A program made the position numbers and the translations under genes. From NCBI GenBank assembly GCA_900316835.1, contig ONEL01000001.1:269056-333055 (forward strand): 64,000 nucleotides of DNA, written 5' to 3'. Below the pieces are notes generated by a model. It ran no database searches, had not been told where the DNA came from, and saw only the letters and a program-made list of their open reading frames with translations. This document shows, one piece after another, positions 1 to 9,476 of this stretch (positions are counted from its first letter, which is position 1; every line of letters begins with the position of its first letter). This DNA is from an uncultured Prevotellaceae bacterium (GTDB lineage Bacteria > Bacteroidota > Bacteroidia > Bacteroidales > Muribaculaceae).

Positions 1-3000
1 ATACATGCCATCGGCAGCATCCTCTTGAGAAAGTGAGTTGCCTTCGGTGCCATTGTAGTGCTTGTAGCGCTCCAAGATTGATAATCGCTGCTCGTCGTAG
101 TCGTAACCACGATAGAAGTGATAGTTATCACCCGCCGGGTCGTTGATTGGTGAGAACTGGTCGGTTTCCATTTGAGCTATAGTCTCGGCTGGCAAGCGCT
201 GGCGCAAACGGGTAACATATTCTTGATAGGTGGGGAATGTTTGCTCATTAGCGGTGCTGAGTCCGTTCAATCCCACGTCTTGCCTAGAACGTGAACCGGC
301 AGCTGTATCAAAGGCATAGGTGAGCGACGACTTGGTTGATACCCTACCCCAGTTGGTTTCCTTCACTGCAGTAGTATCGGTATCAAGATAAGGCAATCCG
401 TTCTCATAGCTCTTGAGTCCATCCTTGAGAATATCCTCGCTTATTTCTCCCAGGTTGATATAAAAGTCTCCACCTTCACGATTGGGATTATTATCATCGA
501 GAAATGGGTCAAGAAGCCAGAATTTAATATATTCAACATTGTTCGTAACAAAGTCTGTATTATCAATCTTGCGCATGATACCGCCCCAACGTTTCTCGGG
601 ATTGAGCAAGTTGCCACTTGGGTCGATGTTCTCGGTATCAAGGTTGTAGGGACCTCTTTCCTTGGGATAGAATGAGAGGTTTAGAGTTTGTATTGTTGAC
701 GACTCACCATAGTTCAGCTCGCGCCCTGGGAACACCTCGGTGTAAGGTATCTCCCTTACATAGGGATTAGAGAGCTGGTCAAGGTCATTCTTTATGTAGC
801 CTGGAACATAGGAAGAGTTGCGTTGTGTGAACAACCTGTCGATATAATACCAAGACAAGAGCGAACGGTTCTTGCCATAGTTAATATCATTCGACAGAGA
901 TGCCTCGGGGAATAGAGCATCACTGCTGGTGTCATAGGGGGTTGAAGCAAGGAACCATGAATAAGGTGAACGCAAGTCGATACCAGTCTGTGTAGATTCA
1001 AAGTCATCAATGTAAGAACTACCCGCATTCGATCCCGTACGTGACTGATGTGGTAACAGTTGAGCAAACTCACCATTAAAGTTTACCGACGATGGCGCTG
1101 TGGCATTGACTGTGGGGATCTTGTTGAGCAAATTAGTAAGCCACATGAAGTTGCTCTTATAAGAAATGCGTGCTCCCCAAATTGTGTTGTTGACAATCTC
1201 ATTACCTATCGACACCTTTTCGGTTAAAGCTTTCTCGCCATAGTGCATCACAGTTCCACCAATGTGGAAATTGTCATTGAAAGCATAGTCCAGATCAAGT
1301 CCCAGCAATGTCTTGCGCTGGGTACTGAATGTGGACTGATTCTCAAGCGACACACTAATGTTAGTACCCGCGTCGATAATACTTTGATTAGTAATAGTGA
1401 CAGTACCCATTGTGTAGTCGACGGTATAGTCACTATTCTCAGTAAGTGTTACACCGCCAGCGGTAACAATCACTGAACCGCGTGGAACATTAGTGGCATT
1501 GAGACTGATTGTGTTTTTATTAGTCGCCTGATATTCACCGGCAAGCACAAACTTGTTTTTATCTTGAACCTGTTGAGCCTCGGTGAGTTGCATGCGATAG
1601 AGTTCCTCATAAACATATTTGTCGGCAATAGCATCGTTGCCAATCATCTTGCGCAAGTGCGAGCCAAAGGGTTCAACAACAGGGAAAATAACCTTTCCGC
1701 CTTGTGTGGTAATTGTGTATCCGTCGAGGAAGTCGAAACGTCCGTCGGGGTTGAAATCATTATTAGCATCCAGCCTATCAAGATTCATCACCCTCAACAA
1801 TGGCACACCATAGATGTTGCCTTCGTTGATGTAATACAACTCTGTTCCAGTGGTGTCGTTCAGGTACTTGATATTGAGCTTGAAGTTAGACCGCTGCAAC
1901 TGATAAGCCCCCAGCGAATAAACATTTTTCATCATCAAGTCCCACATGGGCACTTGAGTGTTGATAGTTGTAGCTTTAAGCATCTTGACGTAGAGCGACT
2001 GCTCGGTTGACGCTATATCGCTAGCAAATTCTCCCACCTGGTAGGTGTTACCCATGTAGGTGTACTGGTAAGCAACGGCAAGTACTTCGTCGCTTGCTAA
2101 TGAGGTATTAAGGGAAATATAACCTAGAGAATTGTTTACTTTATATTCGTTGGATGAAAGCAATCTGGCACTCTCTATTTTCTCATAGTCTTTTCCACCC
2201 TCGAAGCCGTAGGCGCTAAGTGGTTCAAGTGCTGTAGCGGCTTGGCTGATGTATCGAGCGTCGGGGTAGTTTTCTTTTATCTCGGTGAGCAAAGAATTAG
2301 AGGTGTTGGTGGGATTGGCCATTGGCGACGTTGCCTGCCAGTGGCTATTGCTTATGTGCTGGCTCTCACCAGCGTCCATAAATGCCATGATGTTTCTCGA
2401 CTCATTGAAGTTGCCGCGCTTGTTAGTCACCCACACTTCAATGCGTGTGATATTAATTCCGCTTGAGACTAATGGAAGTTTTGAAGTCCAGTTGTCATAA
2501 TTGTCACGAAAATAATGTGAGAGGAAGAAATGTCGGTTTTGGTCATATTTGTCGGCTGTGATATAAAAGTCGGTAGTCTGTGCTCCACCACGTGTGTTCA
2601 CAGTTTGCGACTCAGAGTTCTGCTGAGACACAAGCGCTGTTGCGGTGAGTCGCCCAAATTGCAATTTTGTTTTAATACCAAACAATGCCGAGCCACCTCT
2701 TATGAGTGTGGAACCAGTAGTCATGCTAACATTACCAGCCTCTATATTCTTGATTATTTCATCCTCTTTGCCCTCGTAGGCAAGCTTAAGGTTTTTGTTA
2801 TCAAACTCAAAGGTGGCATCAGTGTTGTAGGTCATGTTAAATTTCATCTTGTCGCCTACCGATGCCGATATTGTGGCTTGTATTTTCTGATCAAAGTCGA
2901 AATAGGTCTTACGCTTAGCCGAGACCGATAAAGCGGGGTTATCGGTCTTGTTAGTCTTAATACCCATTTTAATTTGCACCGAGCCTTGAGTCTTGAGTTG

Positions 3001-3540
3001 CACACCACCAGGACCAAAGACTTTCTCAAGTGGGCCTAGTCCAAACTGCATGTCGAGGAAGTTGAAAGGATTCTTTTTCTTCTCCTCGGCAGTCTCAGCA
3101 TTCTTTTGACGATAATATTGCATCATCGACTCACGCAGAGTGAGATTATTATACTCATCGGCAGTGAGTATAAATGGTGTGACCACGTCATAGTCGCCCA
3201 CCTTGGTGCGAATTATATAGCATCCGGTCTCGTAATCATATTCAGCCTCGGTGGTAATATTACTAGGGGTCTTCAGGTCGGCAGCATATTCACCTTCCTT
3301 GAGATCATCATAATTCTCGGGTACGGTGGGATGCACCCCGTAGCGCATCTTCACACTTCTCTTTTTGCCACTAGTGTTATCTCCTGTCACAGCACCTTTA
3401 TCGGGCACCGGTGGCGGAGGATTCAGTGTAGATTTAGAATATTGAGCATTAGCCCCAGCCACTGCCAGCATATAGAAGATGACACTAAGCAGTAGCGATG
3501 TCAAAGTATTATTAGTATTTCGAGAATTAAATAAATTCAT
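1..3540 (-). CDS. sprA: SprA/Sov outer-membrane translocon of type IX secretion, partial (C-terminus beyond window)
   Basis: The frame is open from ATG at 3540 down to base 1 (1180 codons), so the protein continues past the left edge; the family is usually about 2300-2500 residues, so this is roughly the N-terminal half. It begins with a signal peptide (hydrophobic stretch ending AVAGANAQ) and then shows the SprA pattern: a Pro-rich start, a region reading FLDMQFGLGPLEKVFGPGGV, and repeated beta-strand-rich stretches such as TALVSQQNSESQTVNTRGG. SprA forms the very large outer-membrane beta-barrel through which type IX substrates leave the periplasm. ruvA lies 68 bases upstream on the same strand, a neighbour order I recall for sov/sprA in other Bacteroidales. 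Identification comes from my own translation of the minus strand; family assignment is confident, internal domain limits are not. Confidence 0.88.
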   Translation of the reverse strand, partial: MNLFNSRNTNNTLTSLLLSVIFYMLAVAGANAQYSKSTLNPPPPVPDKGAVTGDNTSGKKRSVKMRYGVHPTVPENYDDLKEGEYAADLKTPSNITTEAEYDYETGCYIIRTKVGDYDVVTPFILTADEYNNLTLRESMMQYYRQKNAETAEEKKKNPFNFLDMQFGLGPLEKVFGPGGVQLKTQGSVQIKMGIKTNKTDNPALSVSAKRKTYFDFDQKIQATISASVGDKMKFNMTYNTDATFEFDNKNLKLAYEGKEDEIIKNIEAGNVSMTTGSTLIRGGSALFGIKTKLQFGRLTATALVSQQNSESQTVNTRGGAQTTDFYITADKYDQNRHFFLSHYFRDNYDNWTSKLPLVSSGINITRIEVWVTNKRGNFNESRNIMAFMDAGESQHISNSHWQATSPMANPTNTSNSLLTEIKENYPDARYISQAATALEPLSAYGFEGGKDYEKIESARLLSSNEYKVNNSLGYISLNTSLASDEVLAVAYQYTYMGNTYQVGEFASDIASTEQSLYVKMLKATTINTQVPMWDLMMKNVYSLGAYQLQRSNFKLNIKYLNDTTGTELYYINEGNIYGVPLLRVMNLDRLDANNDFNPDGRFDFLDGYTITTQGGKVIFPVVEPFGSHLRKMIGNDAIADKYVYEELYRMQLTEAQQVQDKNKFVLAGEYQATNKNTISLNATNVPRGSVIVTAGGVTLTENSDYTVDYTMGTVTITNQSIIDAGTNISVSLENQSTFSTQRKTLLGLDLDYAFNDNFHIGGTVMHYGEKALTEKVSIGNEIVNNTIWGARISYKSNFMWLTNLLNKIPTVNATAPSSVNFNGEFAQLLPHQSRTGSNAGSSYIDDFESTQTGIDLRSPYSWFLASTPYDTSSDALFPEASLSNDINYGKNRSLLSWYYIDRLFTQRNSSYVPGYIKNDLDQLSNPYVREIPYTEVFPGRELNYGESSTIQTLNLSFYPKERGPYNLDTENIDPSGNLLNPEKRWGGIMRKIDNTDFVTNNVEYIKFWLLDPFLDDNNPNREGGDFYINLGEISEDILKDGLKSYENGLPYLDTDTTAVKETNWGRVSTKSSLTYAFDTAAGSRSRQDVGLNGLSTANEQTFPTYQEYVTRLRQRLPAETIAQMETDQFSPINDPAGDNYHFYRGYDYDEQRLSILERYKHYNGTEGNSLSQEDAADGMY

Positions 3541-3608
3541 TGTTAACTAAAAAAAATTATTACATCGCTTGGGCTTTACTCATCGTTGCTGAAAGTAGCA
3601 CGCTATAA

Positions 3609-4196
3609 TCACATGATTTTTAAAGCATTCTTGATTGCTGCTTCTACTGTGATTGAGGGGTCGTCTTTGAGCAGTTTCTTTAATGCTTTTTGAGAAACTT
3701 GCTGAGTAAACCCAAGCGCGGCAAGTGCCGCGAGCGCCTCGTCATAGACGGCACTAGGAGCGCTATTATTATCTAATAACGTATCACCTGCCACTTTTAT
3801 TTTATCCTTGAGGTCAACTAATATTCTTTGTGCTGTTTTTGCGCCAATTCCTTTTACACCCTTTAACATACCCACATTTCCACTTGCGATGCATTGTTCA
3901 AGCTCGTTGGCACTGAGTGATGACAATATCATGCGCGCGGTATTGGGACCAACACCACTCACACTAATTAGCATCAAGAATAACTCCCTCTCACGCCGCG
4001 ACATGAAGCCATACAGCACATGGGCATCCTCTCTAATTGCTTCATAAACAAACAGTTTAACCGACTGCTCGCTCATTTTAGCAATCTCGTTATAGGTTGT
4101 AAACGAAATGTTTATCATGTAGCCCACGCCACCATTATCAAGCACTACAAATGCTGGATTCAGCTCTACAATTTTTCCAGAAATGTAATCGTACAT
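3609..4196 (-). CDS. ruvA: Holliday junction branch migration protein RuvA
   Basis: The 195-residue product has the length and layout of RuvA: an N-terminal OB-fold (MYDYISGKIVELNPAFVVLD, with VGYMINIS), a helix-hairpin-helix region (LMLISVSGVGPNTARMIL and MLKGVKGIGAKTAQRILVDL) and a C-terminal three-helix domain (YDEALAALAALGFTQQVSQKAL) that contacts RuvB. RuvA binds four-way DNA junctions as a tetramer and loads the RuvB motor for branch migration. No ruvB or ruvC is nearby. The gene precedes sprA with a short gap and no terminator, so the two may be cotranscribed. The stop lies at 3609-3611. Confidence 0.96.
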   Translation of the reverse strand: MYDYISGKIVELNPAFVVLDNGGVGYMINISFTTYNEIAKMSEQSVKLFVYEAIREDAHVLYGFMSRRERELFLMLISVSGVGPNTARMILSSLSANELEQCIASGNVGMLKGVKGIGAKTAQRILVDLKDKIKVAGDTLLDNNSAPSAVYDEALAALAALGFTQQVSQKALKKLLKDDPSITVEAAIKNALKIM

Positions 4197-4245
4197 ATTA
4201 AGTTCAATTATTGTTATACCTCAAAAAAGTGTATTTTTTTCTTTA

Positions 4246-4253
4246 CAAAATTA
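4246..4253 (-). promoter_or_regulatory. Putative -7 box for ruvA-sprA
   Basis: On the minus strand this reads TAATTTTG, matching the Bacteroidetes -7 consensus TAnnTTTG, 50 bases before the ruvA start. A TTG lies upstream at 4272-4270 but with a shorter than usual spacing (16 bases), so the -33 element is doubtful. Confidence 0.4.
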
Positions 4254-4422
4254 CTAACTATCATCGAAACAACTATCATAAACTATGTTAAAATGAAATA
4301 GATTGAGATTTGAAATAGTTTAATTATAAATCACAAATAAATTTTAAAACTTGCTTGATTAAGAATTGCATCTACTCATTTGTGGGTAGATTAACGTCAA
4401 TTATTAATCATTTGTTGTGATT

Positions 4423-4451
4423 TTTGGGTAGCATAAATTGTAGTATTTTTG
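4423..4451 (+). promoter_or_regulatory. Putative feoAB promoter
   Basis: A TTTG at 4423-4426 and TATTTTTG at 4444-4451 resemble the -33 and -7 elements of Bacteroidetes promoters (spacer 17, slightly short). The ATG of feoAB follows 26 bases later. The preceding 4197-4422 is AT-rich and contains a short inverted repeat around 4370-4391 (ATCTAC/GTAGAT) but no sequence I recognise as a Fur or DtxR box. Confidence 0.5.
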
Positions 4452-4477
4452 CAATGTAAAAAATTAATCAAGAAAAG

Positions 4478-7012
4478 ATGTTATTATCAGAGCTTAAAAC
4501 AGGAGAACGTGCAATAGTTGTGAAAGTGCTTGGACATGGCGGTTTCCGCAAGCGCATTATCGAAATGGGATTTATAAAAGGGAAGACCGTAGAGGCCGTT
4601 CTCAACGCACCATTGCAGGACCCTGTTAAATATAAAATCATGGGCTATGAGCTCTCGCTCAGGCACGACGAGGCAGCAATGATCCAGGTCGTTAGTGAAG
4701 AGGAAATTGCCCGTGAGTATGGGCAAGATGTTCCTATTTCAATTCCCAGCAATGGCGGTGAGGTGGTTGAAGTGGAAGCTATTAGTAACCACCTCAGGGA
4801 GGTAGCGACACGCAAGCGACGCACAATAAATGTAGCCCTTGTGGGAAATCCCAACAGTGGTAAGACTTCGCTCTTCAACTTTGCCAGTGGCGCAACCGAG
4901 CATGTGGGGAACTACAGTGGCGTAACCGTCGACGCCAAGGAAGGAAAGTGCGAGTTTGAAGGTTACACATTTAATATTGTGGACTTGCCGGGAACTTATT
5001 CTCTTACCGCCTATAGCCCTGAGGAACTCTATGTGCGCAAGCAGATTATTGAAAAGACCCCCGATGTTATAATCAATGTTGTGGATGCCAGCAACCTTGA
5101 ACGCAACCTCTATCTCACAACACAACTCATCGACATGGACTTGCGCATGGTGTGCGCACTCAACATGTATGACGACCTTGAGCGCAAGGGCGATAAGCTC
5201 GACACTGCCAAGCTGGGGCAGCTACTAGGCGTGCCCATGATACCCACCGTGTTCAAGACCGGTAAGGGAGTTGACCTGCTGTTTCACATCATCATAAATT
5301 TGTATGAGGGTGTTGACTATATTGACGAGAATGGCAATATCAACCCCGAGGTGGCACAAGAAATACAAAACTGGCACAAGGAATATGGCAAAGAAGAGAT
5401 AGAGCACGAGGAAGATTTCGCCTCTGGCGGGAAGGTTAAAAACAACGTGTTCCGCCACATTCACATCAATCATGGTAACGACCTTGAAGAGGCTATTACA
5501 AAAGTGAAAATGGAACTCGAAAAGAATACTAACATTAGGCACCGTTACTCGCTTCGTTACCTTGCCATTAAGCTACTAGAAAACGATGCCGATGCCGAGC
5601 TCACAGCTAAAAAACTTCCCAATGGAGCCGACATAATAGCAATGCGTGACCTGCAAGCCAAACGCATTAAGGAAAACACACTTGAGGACAGCGAGAGTGC
5701 TATTATGAACGCTAAATATGGCTTTATAAATGGAGCATTGAAAGAAGTGTTCTTTGAGGGTAATAACCCCGATGCACACCAAGTGACAAAAATTCTTGAT
5801 GATATTGTCACACATCGCCTGTTGGGATTTCCATTATTCTTCCTTTTCCTCTGGTTTATGTTTTGGGTAACATTCACTTTAGGACAATATCCCATGGACT
5901 GGATTGACGCGGGTGTGGGATGGCTCAAGAATGTTGTTGAGACCAATATGCCAGCAGGTCCTTTAAAGGCTATGATTGCCGATGGCGTGATAGGTGGTGT
6001 GGGCTCGGTAATAGTGTTCCTGCCACAAATCTTGATACTTTATTTCTTTATCTCGATAATGGAAGATTCAGGCTACATGGCCCGTGCCGCGTTTATCATG
6101 GACAAGCTTATGCATGGCATGGGGTTGCATGGTAAGTCGTTTATTCCCATGATTATGGGATTTGGATGTAATGTGCCGGCAATCATGGCTACACGTACTA
6201 TCGAGAGTCGCAATAGCCGCTTGATAACCATGCTAGTTCTCCCCTTCATGAGTTGCTCGGCACGATTGCCCATCTATATTATGATAATTGGTACATTCTT
6301 TGCCACTAATCAGAGTCTTATCATGCTGTCATTATATGCCATTGGCATTGTTGTGGCAATACTGATGAGTCGAGTTCTCAAACGCTTTCTTATCAAGAAC
6401 GACGATACTCCATTTGTAATGGAGCTGCCACCCTACCGTTTCCCTACAGGTAAAGCCATTTGGCGACACACCTGGTCAAAGGGTAAGCAATATCTCAAGA
6501 AGATGGGAGGCATTATTCTTGTGGCTTCAATAATAGTGTGGTTCTTGGGGTATTATCCTAATCACGACGCTTACCAGTCAAGCCAAGAACAACAAGAGCA
6601 CAGCTATCTTGGCATGATAGGTAAGACAATAGAGCCTGTATTTAAGCCTAATGGCTTTGACTGGAAACTTGACGTGGGATTGCTGGCTGGTGTCGGCGCC
6701 AAGGAAATTGTTGCATCAACACTCGGTGTAATCTACAGCAACGATGAAAGTTTTGCCGATGATGAGCAAATGAGCAGTGATTCGGAAAAATACAGCAATC
6801 TCAACGCAAAAATGACAGCCGATGGCATTACACCTCTTGCGGCATTTAGTTTCCTGCTCTTTGTACTGCTCTACTTCCCATGCATAGCAACCATTGCGGC
6901 GATAAAGGGTGAGACAGGGAGCTGGCGATGGGCACTCTTTGCAGCCTTCTACACCACAGCCGTTGCATGGATTGTCTCGGCTTTGGTATTCCAGTTAGGA
7001 AGCTTATTCTAA
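4478..7012 (+). CDS. feoB: Ferrous iron transporter FeoAB (FeoA-FeoB fusion)
   Basis: An 844-residue inner-membrane Fe(II) transporter. Residues 1-75 form a FeoA-like SH3 domain (MLLSELKTGERAIVVKVLGH) fused to FeoB, a common arrangement in Bacteroidetes. The G domain shows G1 GNPNSGKT (123-130), G3 DLPG (169-172) and an NMYD G4-type motif. After a long linker the membrane domain starts near residue 450 and contains the two Gate-type segments with cysteines (IMGFGCNVPAIMATRTI and LPFMSCSARLPIYIM). The gene stands alone between a promoter and a convergent terminator at 7041-7086. The small FeoB-associated Cys-rich protein often found after feoB is instead at 21735, 15 kb away. Confidence 0.96.
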   Translation: MLLSELKTGERAIVVKVLGHGGFRKRIIEMGFIKGKTVEAVLNAPLQDPVKYKIMGYELSLRHDEAAMIQVVSEEEIAREYGQDVPISIPSNGGEVVEVEAISNHLREVATRKRRTINVALVGNPNSGKTSLFNFASGATEHVGNYSGVTVDAKEGKCEFEGYTFNIVDLPGTYSLTAYSPEELYVRKQIIEKTPDVIINVVDASNLERNLYLTTQLIDMDLRMVCALNMYDDLERKGDKLDTAKLGQLLGVPMIPTVFKTGKGVDLLFHIIINLYEGVDYIDENGNINPEVAQEIQNWHKEYGKEEIEHEEDFASGGKVKNNVFRHIHINHGNDLEEAITKVKMELEKNTNIRHRYSLRYLAIKLLENDADAELTAKKLPNGADIIAMRDLQAKRIKENTLEDSESAIMNAKYGFINGALKEVFFEGNNPDAHQVTKILDDIVTHRLLGFPLFFLFLWFMFWVTFTLGQYPMDWIDAGVGWLKNVVETNMPAGPLKAMIADGVIGGVGSVIVFLPQILILYFFISIMEDSGYMARAAFIMDKLMHGMGLHGKSFIPMIMGFGCNVPAIMATRTIESRNSRLITMLVLPFMSCSARLPIYIMIIGTFFATNQSLIMLSLYAIGIVVAILMSRVLKRFLIKNDDTPFVMELPPYRFPTGKAIWRHTWSKGKQYLKKMGGIILVASIIVWFLGYYPNHDAYQSSQEQQEHSYLGMIGKTIEPVFKPNGFDWKLDVGLLAGVGAKEIVASTLGVIYSNDESFADDEQMSSDSEKYSNLNAKMTADGITPLAAFSFLLFVLLYFPCIATIAAIKGETGSWRWALFAAFYTTAVAWIVSALVFQLGSLF

Positions 7013-7040
7013 TTAAACCTACCAATATCAAAATAAACAG

Positions 7041-7090
7041 AGCAAGAACTTTATAGTCAGCACTTTCTTGACTTAAAGTTCTTGCTTTGC
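7041..7090. terminator. Hairpin between convergent feoAB and epimerase genes
   Basis: A perfect 13-base-pair stem (7041-7053 with 7074-7086) encloses a 20-base loop. It sits between two convergent genes and probably ends transcription of feoAB; the T-rich tail is weak (TTGCTTTA). Confidence 0.6.
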
Positions 7091-7123
7091 TTTAATATTG
7101 ATTCAACTCTCTAGGCTATACAA

Positions 7124-8263
7124 TTATTTCCCTTTTATGGGTTTGATGCCAATGCCTGGGATGTCGTGAAGTGTGATTTTGCCATTTTCAACAGTCATGC
7201 CATCGAAGCGGTCGTTAGCGATGAGCAGGTTACCATCGAGGTCGGCAAAGTCAACAACCGGCGATAAGTTGGCTGCCGCTGTCACAGCACACGAAGTCTC
7301 TGTCATGCAGCCTATCATCACCTTCATGTCGAGAGCGCGAGCTAAGGTTACCATCTTGTGAGCCTCATGCAGACCTGTGCTCTTCATGAGCTTGATGTTG
7401 ATACCGTCGTATACACCTTTGAAGCGCAGTATGTCAGGCAGGCGCTGGAAGGCCTCGTCGGCAATGATGGGCAGTGGCGAGCGCTCACGCAACCATGCCG
7501 TTTCGTCAATCATTGTCTTGTCAAATGGCTGTTCCACAAAGATGCAACCACGGTCCTTGAGCCAGTAGCACATCTCTAAGGCTTCTTCCTTGTTTTTCCA
7601 GCCTTGATTGACATCGACGCAGATGGGCACGTTGGTCATACTCTTGATGACTTCAACTGTCTCCTTGTCGTTATCAAGACCCATTTTCACTTTGAGTAGT
7701 TTATAGGGCGAAGCTTCTTTCACTTTTTGGCGAACAACCTCCTCGGTGTCGATGCCAATGGTAAAACTGGTGACGGGAGTCTTGTCGGGATTATATCCCC
7801 AAATCTTATACCATGGTTGCCCCATGATTTTGCCTAGCAGGTCATGCAGAGCGATGTCTACACTGGCCTTGGCAGCGCGGTTGTTGGGAGCCACACTGTC
7901 AACATAGGTAAGAATGTCTTCAACCTTGAATGGGTCATTAAACTGACTTAAGTCGAGGCTACTCAAGAACTTGGTAACGCTCTCAACACTTTCGCCAAGA
8001 TAGGGAGGCATTGACGCCTCGCCATAACCAATGATACCATCATACTCAAGCTGTACTTGCACATCGGGGGTGGTGGTGCGACTGTAACGCGCCAGGTTGA
8101 ACGCATGGCGCAATTTGAGTTCATAGGGTGCAAACGATAGGTTAAGCCTACCAGTTTTTGCTACTTTCTTTGTTGCCTTACCCTTGGCCGAGATTGAGAT
8201 AGGTGCCGAGGCAGCCAGTAGTCCCAATCCTGTTCCTACCAAAAATTTTCTTCGATTCATCAT
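7124..8263 (-). CDS. Dipeptide epimerase (L-Ala-D/L-Glu epimerase type), enolase superfamily
   Basis: The 379-residue protein has all the mandelate-racemase/enolase subgroup landmarks: catalytic K-x-K in LLKVKMGLDND, metal ligands in CVDVNQGW, FVEQPFD and IIADEAFQ, the second catalytic Lys in INIKLMKSTGL, and a C-terminal DGNLLIANDRFDG loop like that of Ala-Glu epimerases. These enzymes convert L-Ala-D-Glu from murein peptides to L-Ala-L-Glu. An N-terminal NRRKFLVGTGLGLLAASA segment resembles a twin-arginine or secretory signal, implying action outside the cytoplasm, unlike cytoplasmic E. coli YcjG. It is the last gene of a three-gene unit with an NlpC/P60 peptidase and a transglutaminase-like protein. 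Two ATGs in tandem (8263, 8260) are possible starts. Exact dipeptide specificity is inferred. Confidence 0.88.
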   Translation of the reverse strand: MMNRRKFLVGTGLGLLAASAPISISAKGKATKKVAKTGRLNLSFAPYELKLRHAFNLARYSRTTTPDVQVQLEYDGIIGYGEASMPPYLGESVESVTKFLSSLDLSQFNDPFKVEDILTYVDSVAPNNRAAKASVDIALHDLLGKIMGQPWYKIWGYNPDKTPVTSFTIGIDTEEVVRQKVKEASPYKLLKVKMGLDNDKETVEVIKSMTNVPICVDVNQGWKNKEEALEMCYWLKDRGCIFVEQPFDKTMIDETAWLRERSPLPIIADEAFQRLPDILRFKGVYDGINIKLMKSTGLHEAHKMVTLARALDMKVMIGCMTETSCAVTAAANLSPVVDFADLDGNLLIANDRFDGMTVENGKITLHDIPGIGIKPIKGK

Positions 8264-8333
8264 GTTATTATATTTATTCAGTTAATAAGTAACGTGTTTA
8301 GAAAACAATATTAAAAAAATTACTACTAATCTC

Positions 8334-9476
8334 TTAATTATTAAAGTACCACTTGTGATCGCGCACATAGACAATGCCCTTGGTGCCAATTTGCCCGTCA
8401 ATTCGGCTTATTGAAAGGGGAGAATAAAGATAATCAGGAGCTTCGGGGTTAAGATCATTAATCTTTACCTGTCCTGAGCAGTGGATAAACTTGCCATCGT
8501 GCAAATATAACCCTACATGAGTAACGCGCTTTGTCGTACTGTTGCCAAAGAATAACAGGTCGCACAAGCGTGCATTGTGCCAATCATCAATCTTTAGTCC
8601 TGTAAGTGCTTGTTGTGACGCATCACGTTGCAAGATTATTCCGTTAGAGAAATAACTCACCTTTACCAGTCCAGAGCAATCGGTCATTTTGGTTGTTGTA
8701 CCACCCCACAAGTAGGTAGATCCCATCATGCGCTTAGCGGTCTTTTCAATTTTCTCCAGATTGATATCTTGTTGTGCCCACTTGTCGAAATATTCCACAC
8801 TGCTTCTTGGTACCCATCCCTTGCGACCGTCGGGGGTGCGAAGTTGAGCCCATCCATCTTTAAATGCTTCAGCCATGAGGATGTCGCCAAGCACCAGGTC
8901 GCTAACTGTCTCATCTCCACCTGGCTCTGTAACAAGACGGTCATCGTAGACTGTAACAATGCAACGGAAGCCTCTGTTCCAAGCCTTGAGGTCTTCTTGC
9001 GAGACAAACATTACTGAACTCTCAGGAACATAAGCAATGTAATCGTCGGGGCATTGAACTCTCAACCACTCTCCCACTTCTTCCAGCACACGCAGTGGAG
9101 TGCCCATAGTGCTTTGAGTAGCTACCTCGGCCGAGTGCTTGGGTTCACAACGCAGAGTTGCTACCGAGAGTTTCACAAGTGCCCATTGCTTATTAAGTGC
9201 GATGGCAGTAGAAAGCACCTTCACATTATTGACACATTTTATATTATTTGCCACTAATGCGTCGTTAATTGCTTGCAACTGCTCAGGATACCCCACCGAG
9301 CCTTCAAGCACGGCAATGCTATCTTTAATTGTAGTTGAAATATCCCACACTGCCACGCGCTTGTCGGGGGCAATGCGTGTTTTGAGCACATTTAACACAC
9401 TATCCACACTTGTTGCACTTGCCATTGCAGCCATAGCTACTAGCAACAGGCTCATTATGTTTCGTTTCATGTTCAT
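8334..9476 (-). CDS. NlpC/P60 family murein peptidase with SH3 domains
   Basis: A secreted peptidase with a signal peptide (KRNIMSLLLVAMAAMASA), two bacterial SH3-like segments (around LRVLEEVGEWLRV and AFKDGWAQLRTPDGRKGWV) and a C-terminal NlpC/P60 domain. Counting from a start at 9479, the catalytic Cys is 268 in TDCSGLVK and the His are 321 in THVGLYL and 333 in KFIHCSG. This architecture matches gamma-D-glutamyl-L-diamino acid endopeptidases (dipeptidyl-peptidase VI type), which release L-Ala-D-Glu, the substrate of the epimerase encoded next. Starts: GTG at 9479 overlaps the upstream stop as GTGA; ATG at 9476 shares one base with it (TGATG); ATG at 9470 is also possible. The reading order and overlap indicate translational coupling to the upstream gene. 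Confidence 0.9.
   Translation of the reverse strand: MNMKRNIMSLLLVAMAAMASATSVDSVLNVLKTRIAPDKRVAVWDISTTIKDSIAVLEGSVGYPEQLQAINDALVANNIKCVNNVKVLSTAIALNKQWALVKLSVATLRCEPKHSAEVATQSTMGTPLRVLEEVGEWLRVQCPDDYIAYVPESSVMFVSQEDLKAWNRGFRCIVTVYDDRLVTEPGGDETVSDLVLGDILMAEAFKDGWAQLRTPDGRKGWVPRSSVEYFDKWAQQDINLEKIEKTAKRMMGSTYLWGGTTTKMTDCSGLVKVSYFSNGIILQRDASQQALTGLKIDDWHNARLCDLLFFGNSTTKRVTHVGLYLHDGKFIHCSGQVKINDLNPEAPDYLYSPLSISRIDGQIGTKGIVYVRDHKWYFNN

Noticed and set aside
1564..2010. 148-codon open frame on the plus strand
   Set aside because: Antisense to the sprA frame, which is open through the whole region and recognisable.
4257..4280. Direct repeat AACTATCAT, twice, upstream of feoAB
   Set aside because: Short and AT-rich, with no match to a known iron-regulator site; could easily be chance.
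8264..8333. Separate promoter for the epimerase gene
   Set aside because: The 70-base gap has no TAnnTTTG box at a suitable distance; cotranscription with the upstream peptidase is simpler.
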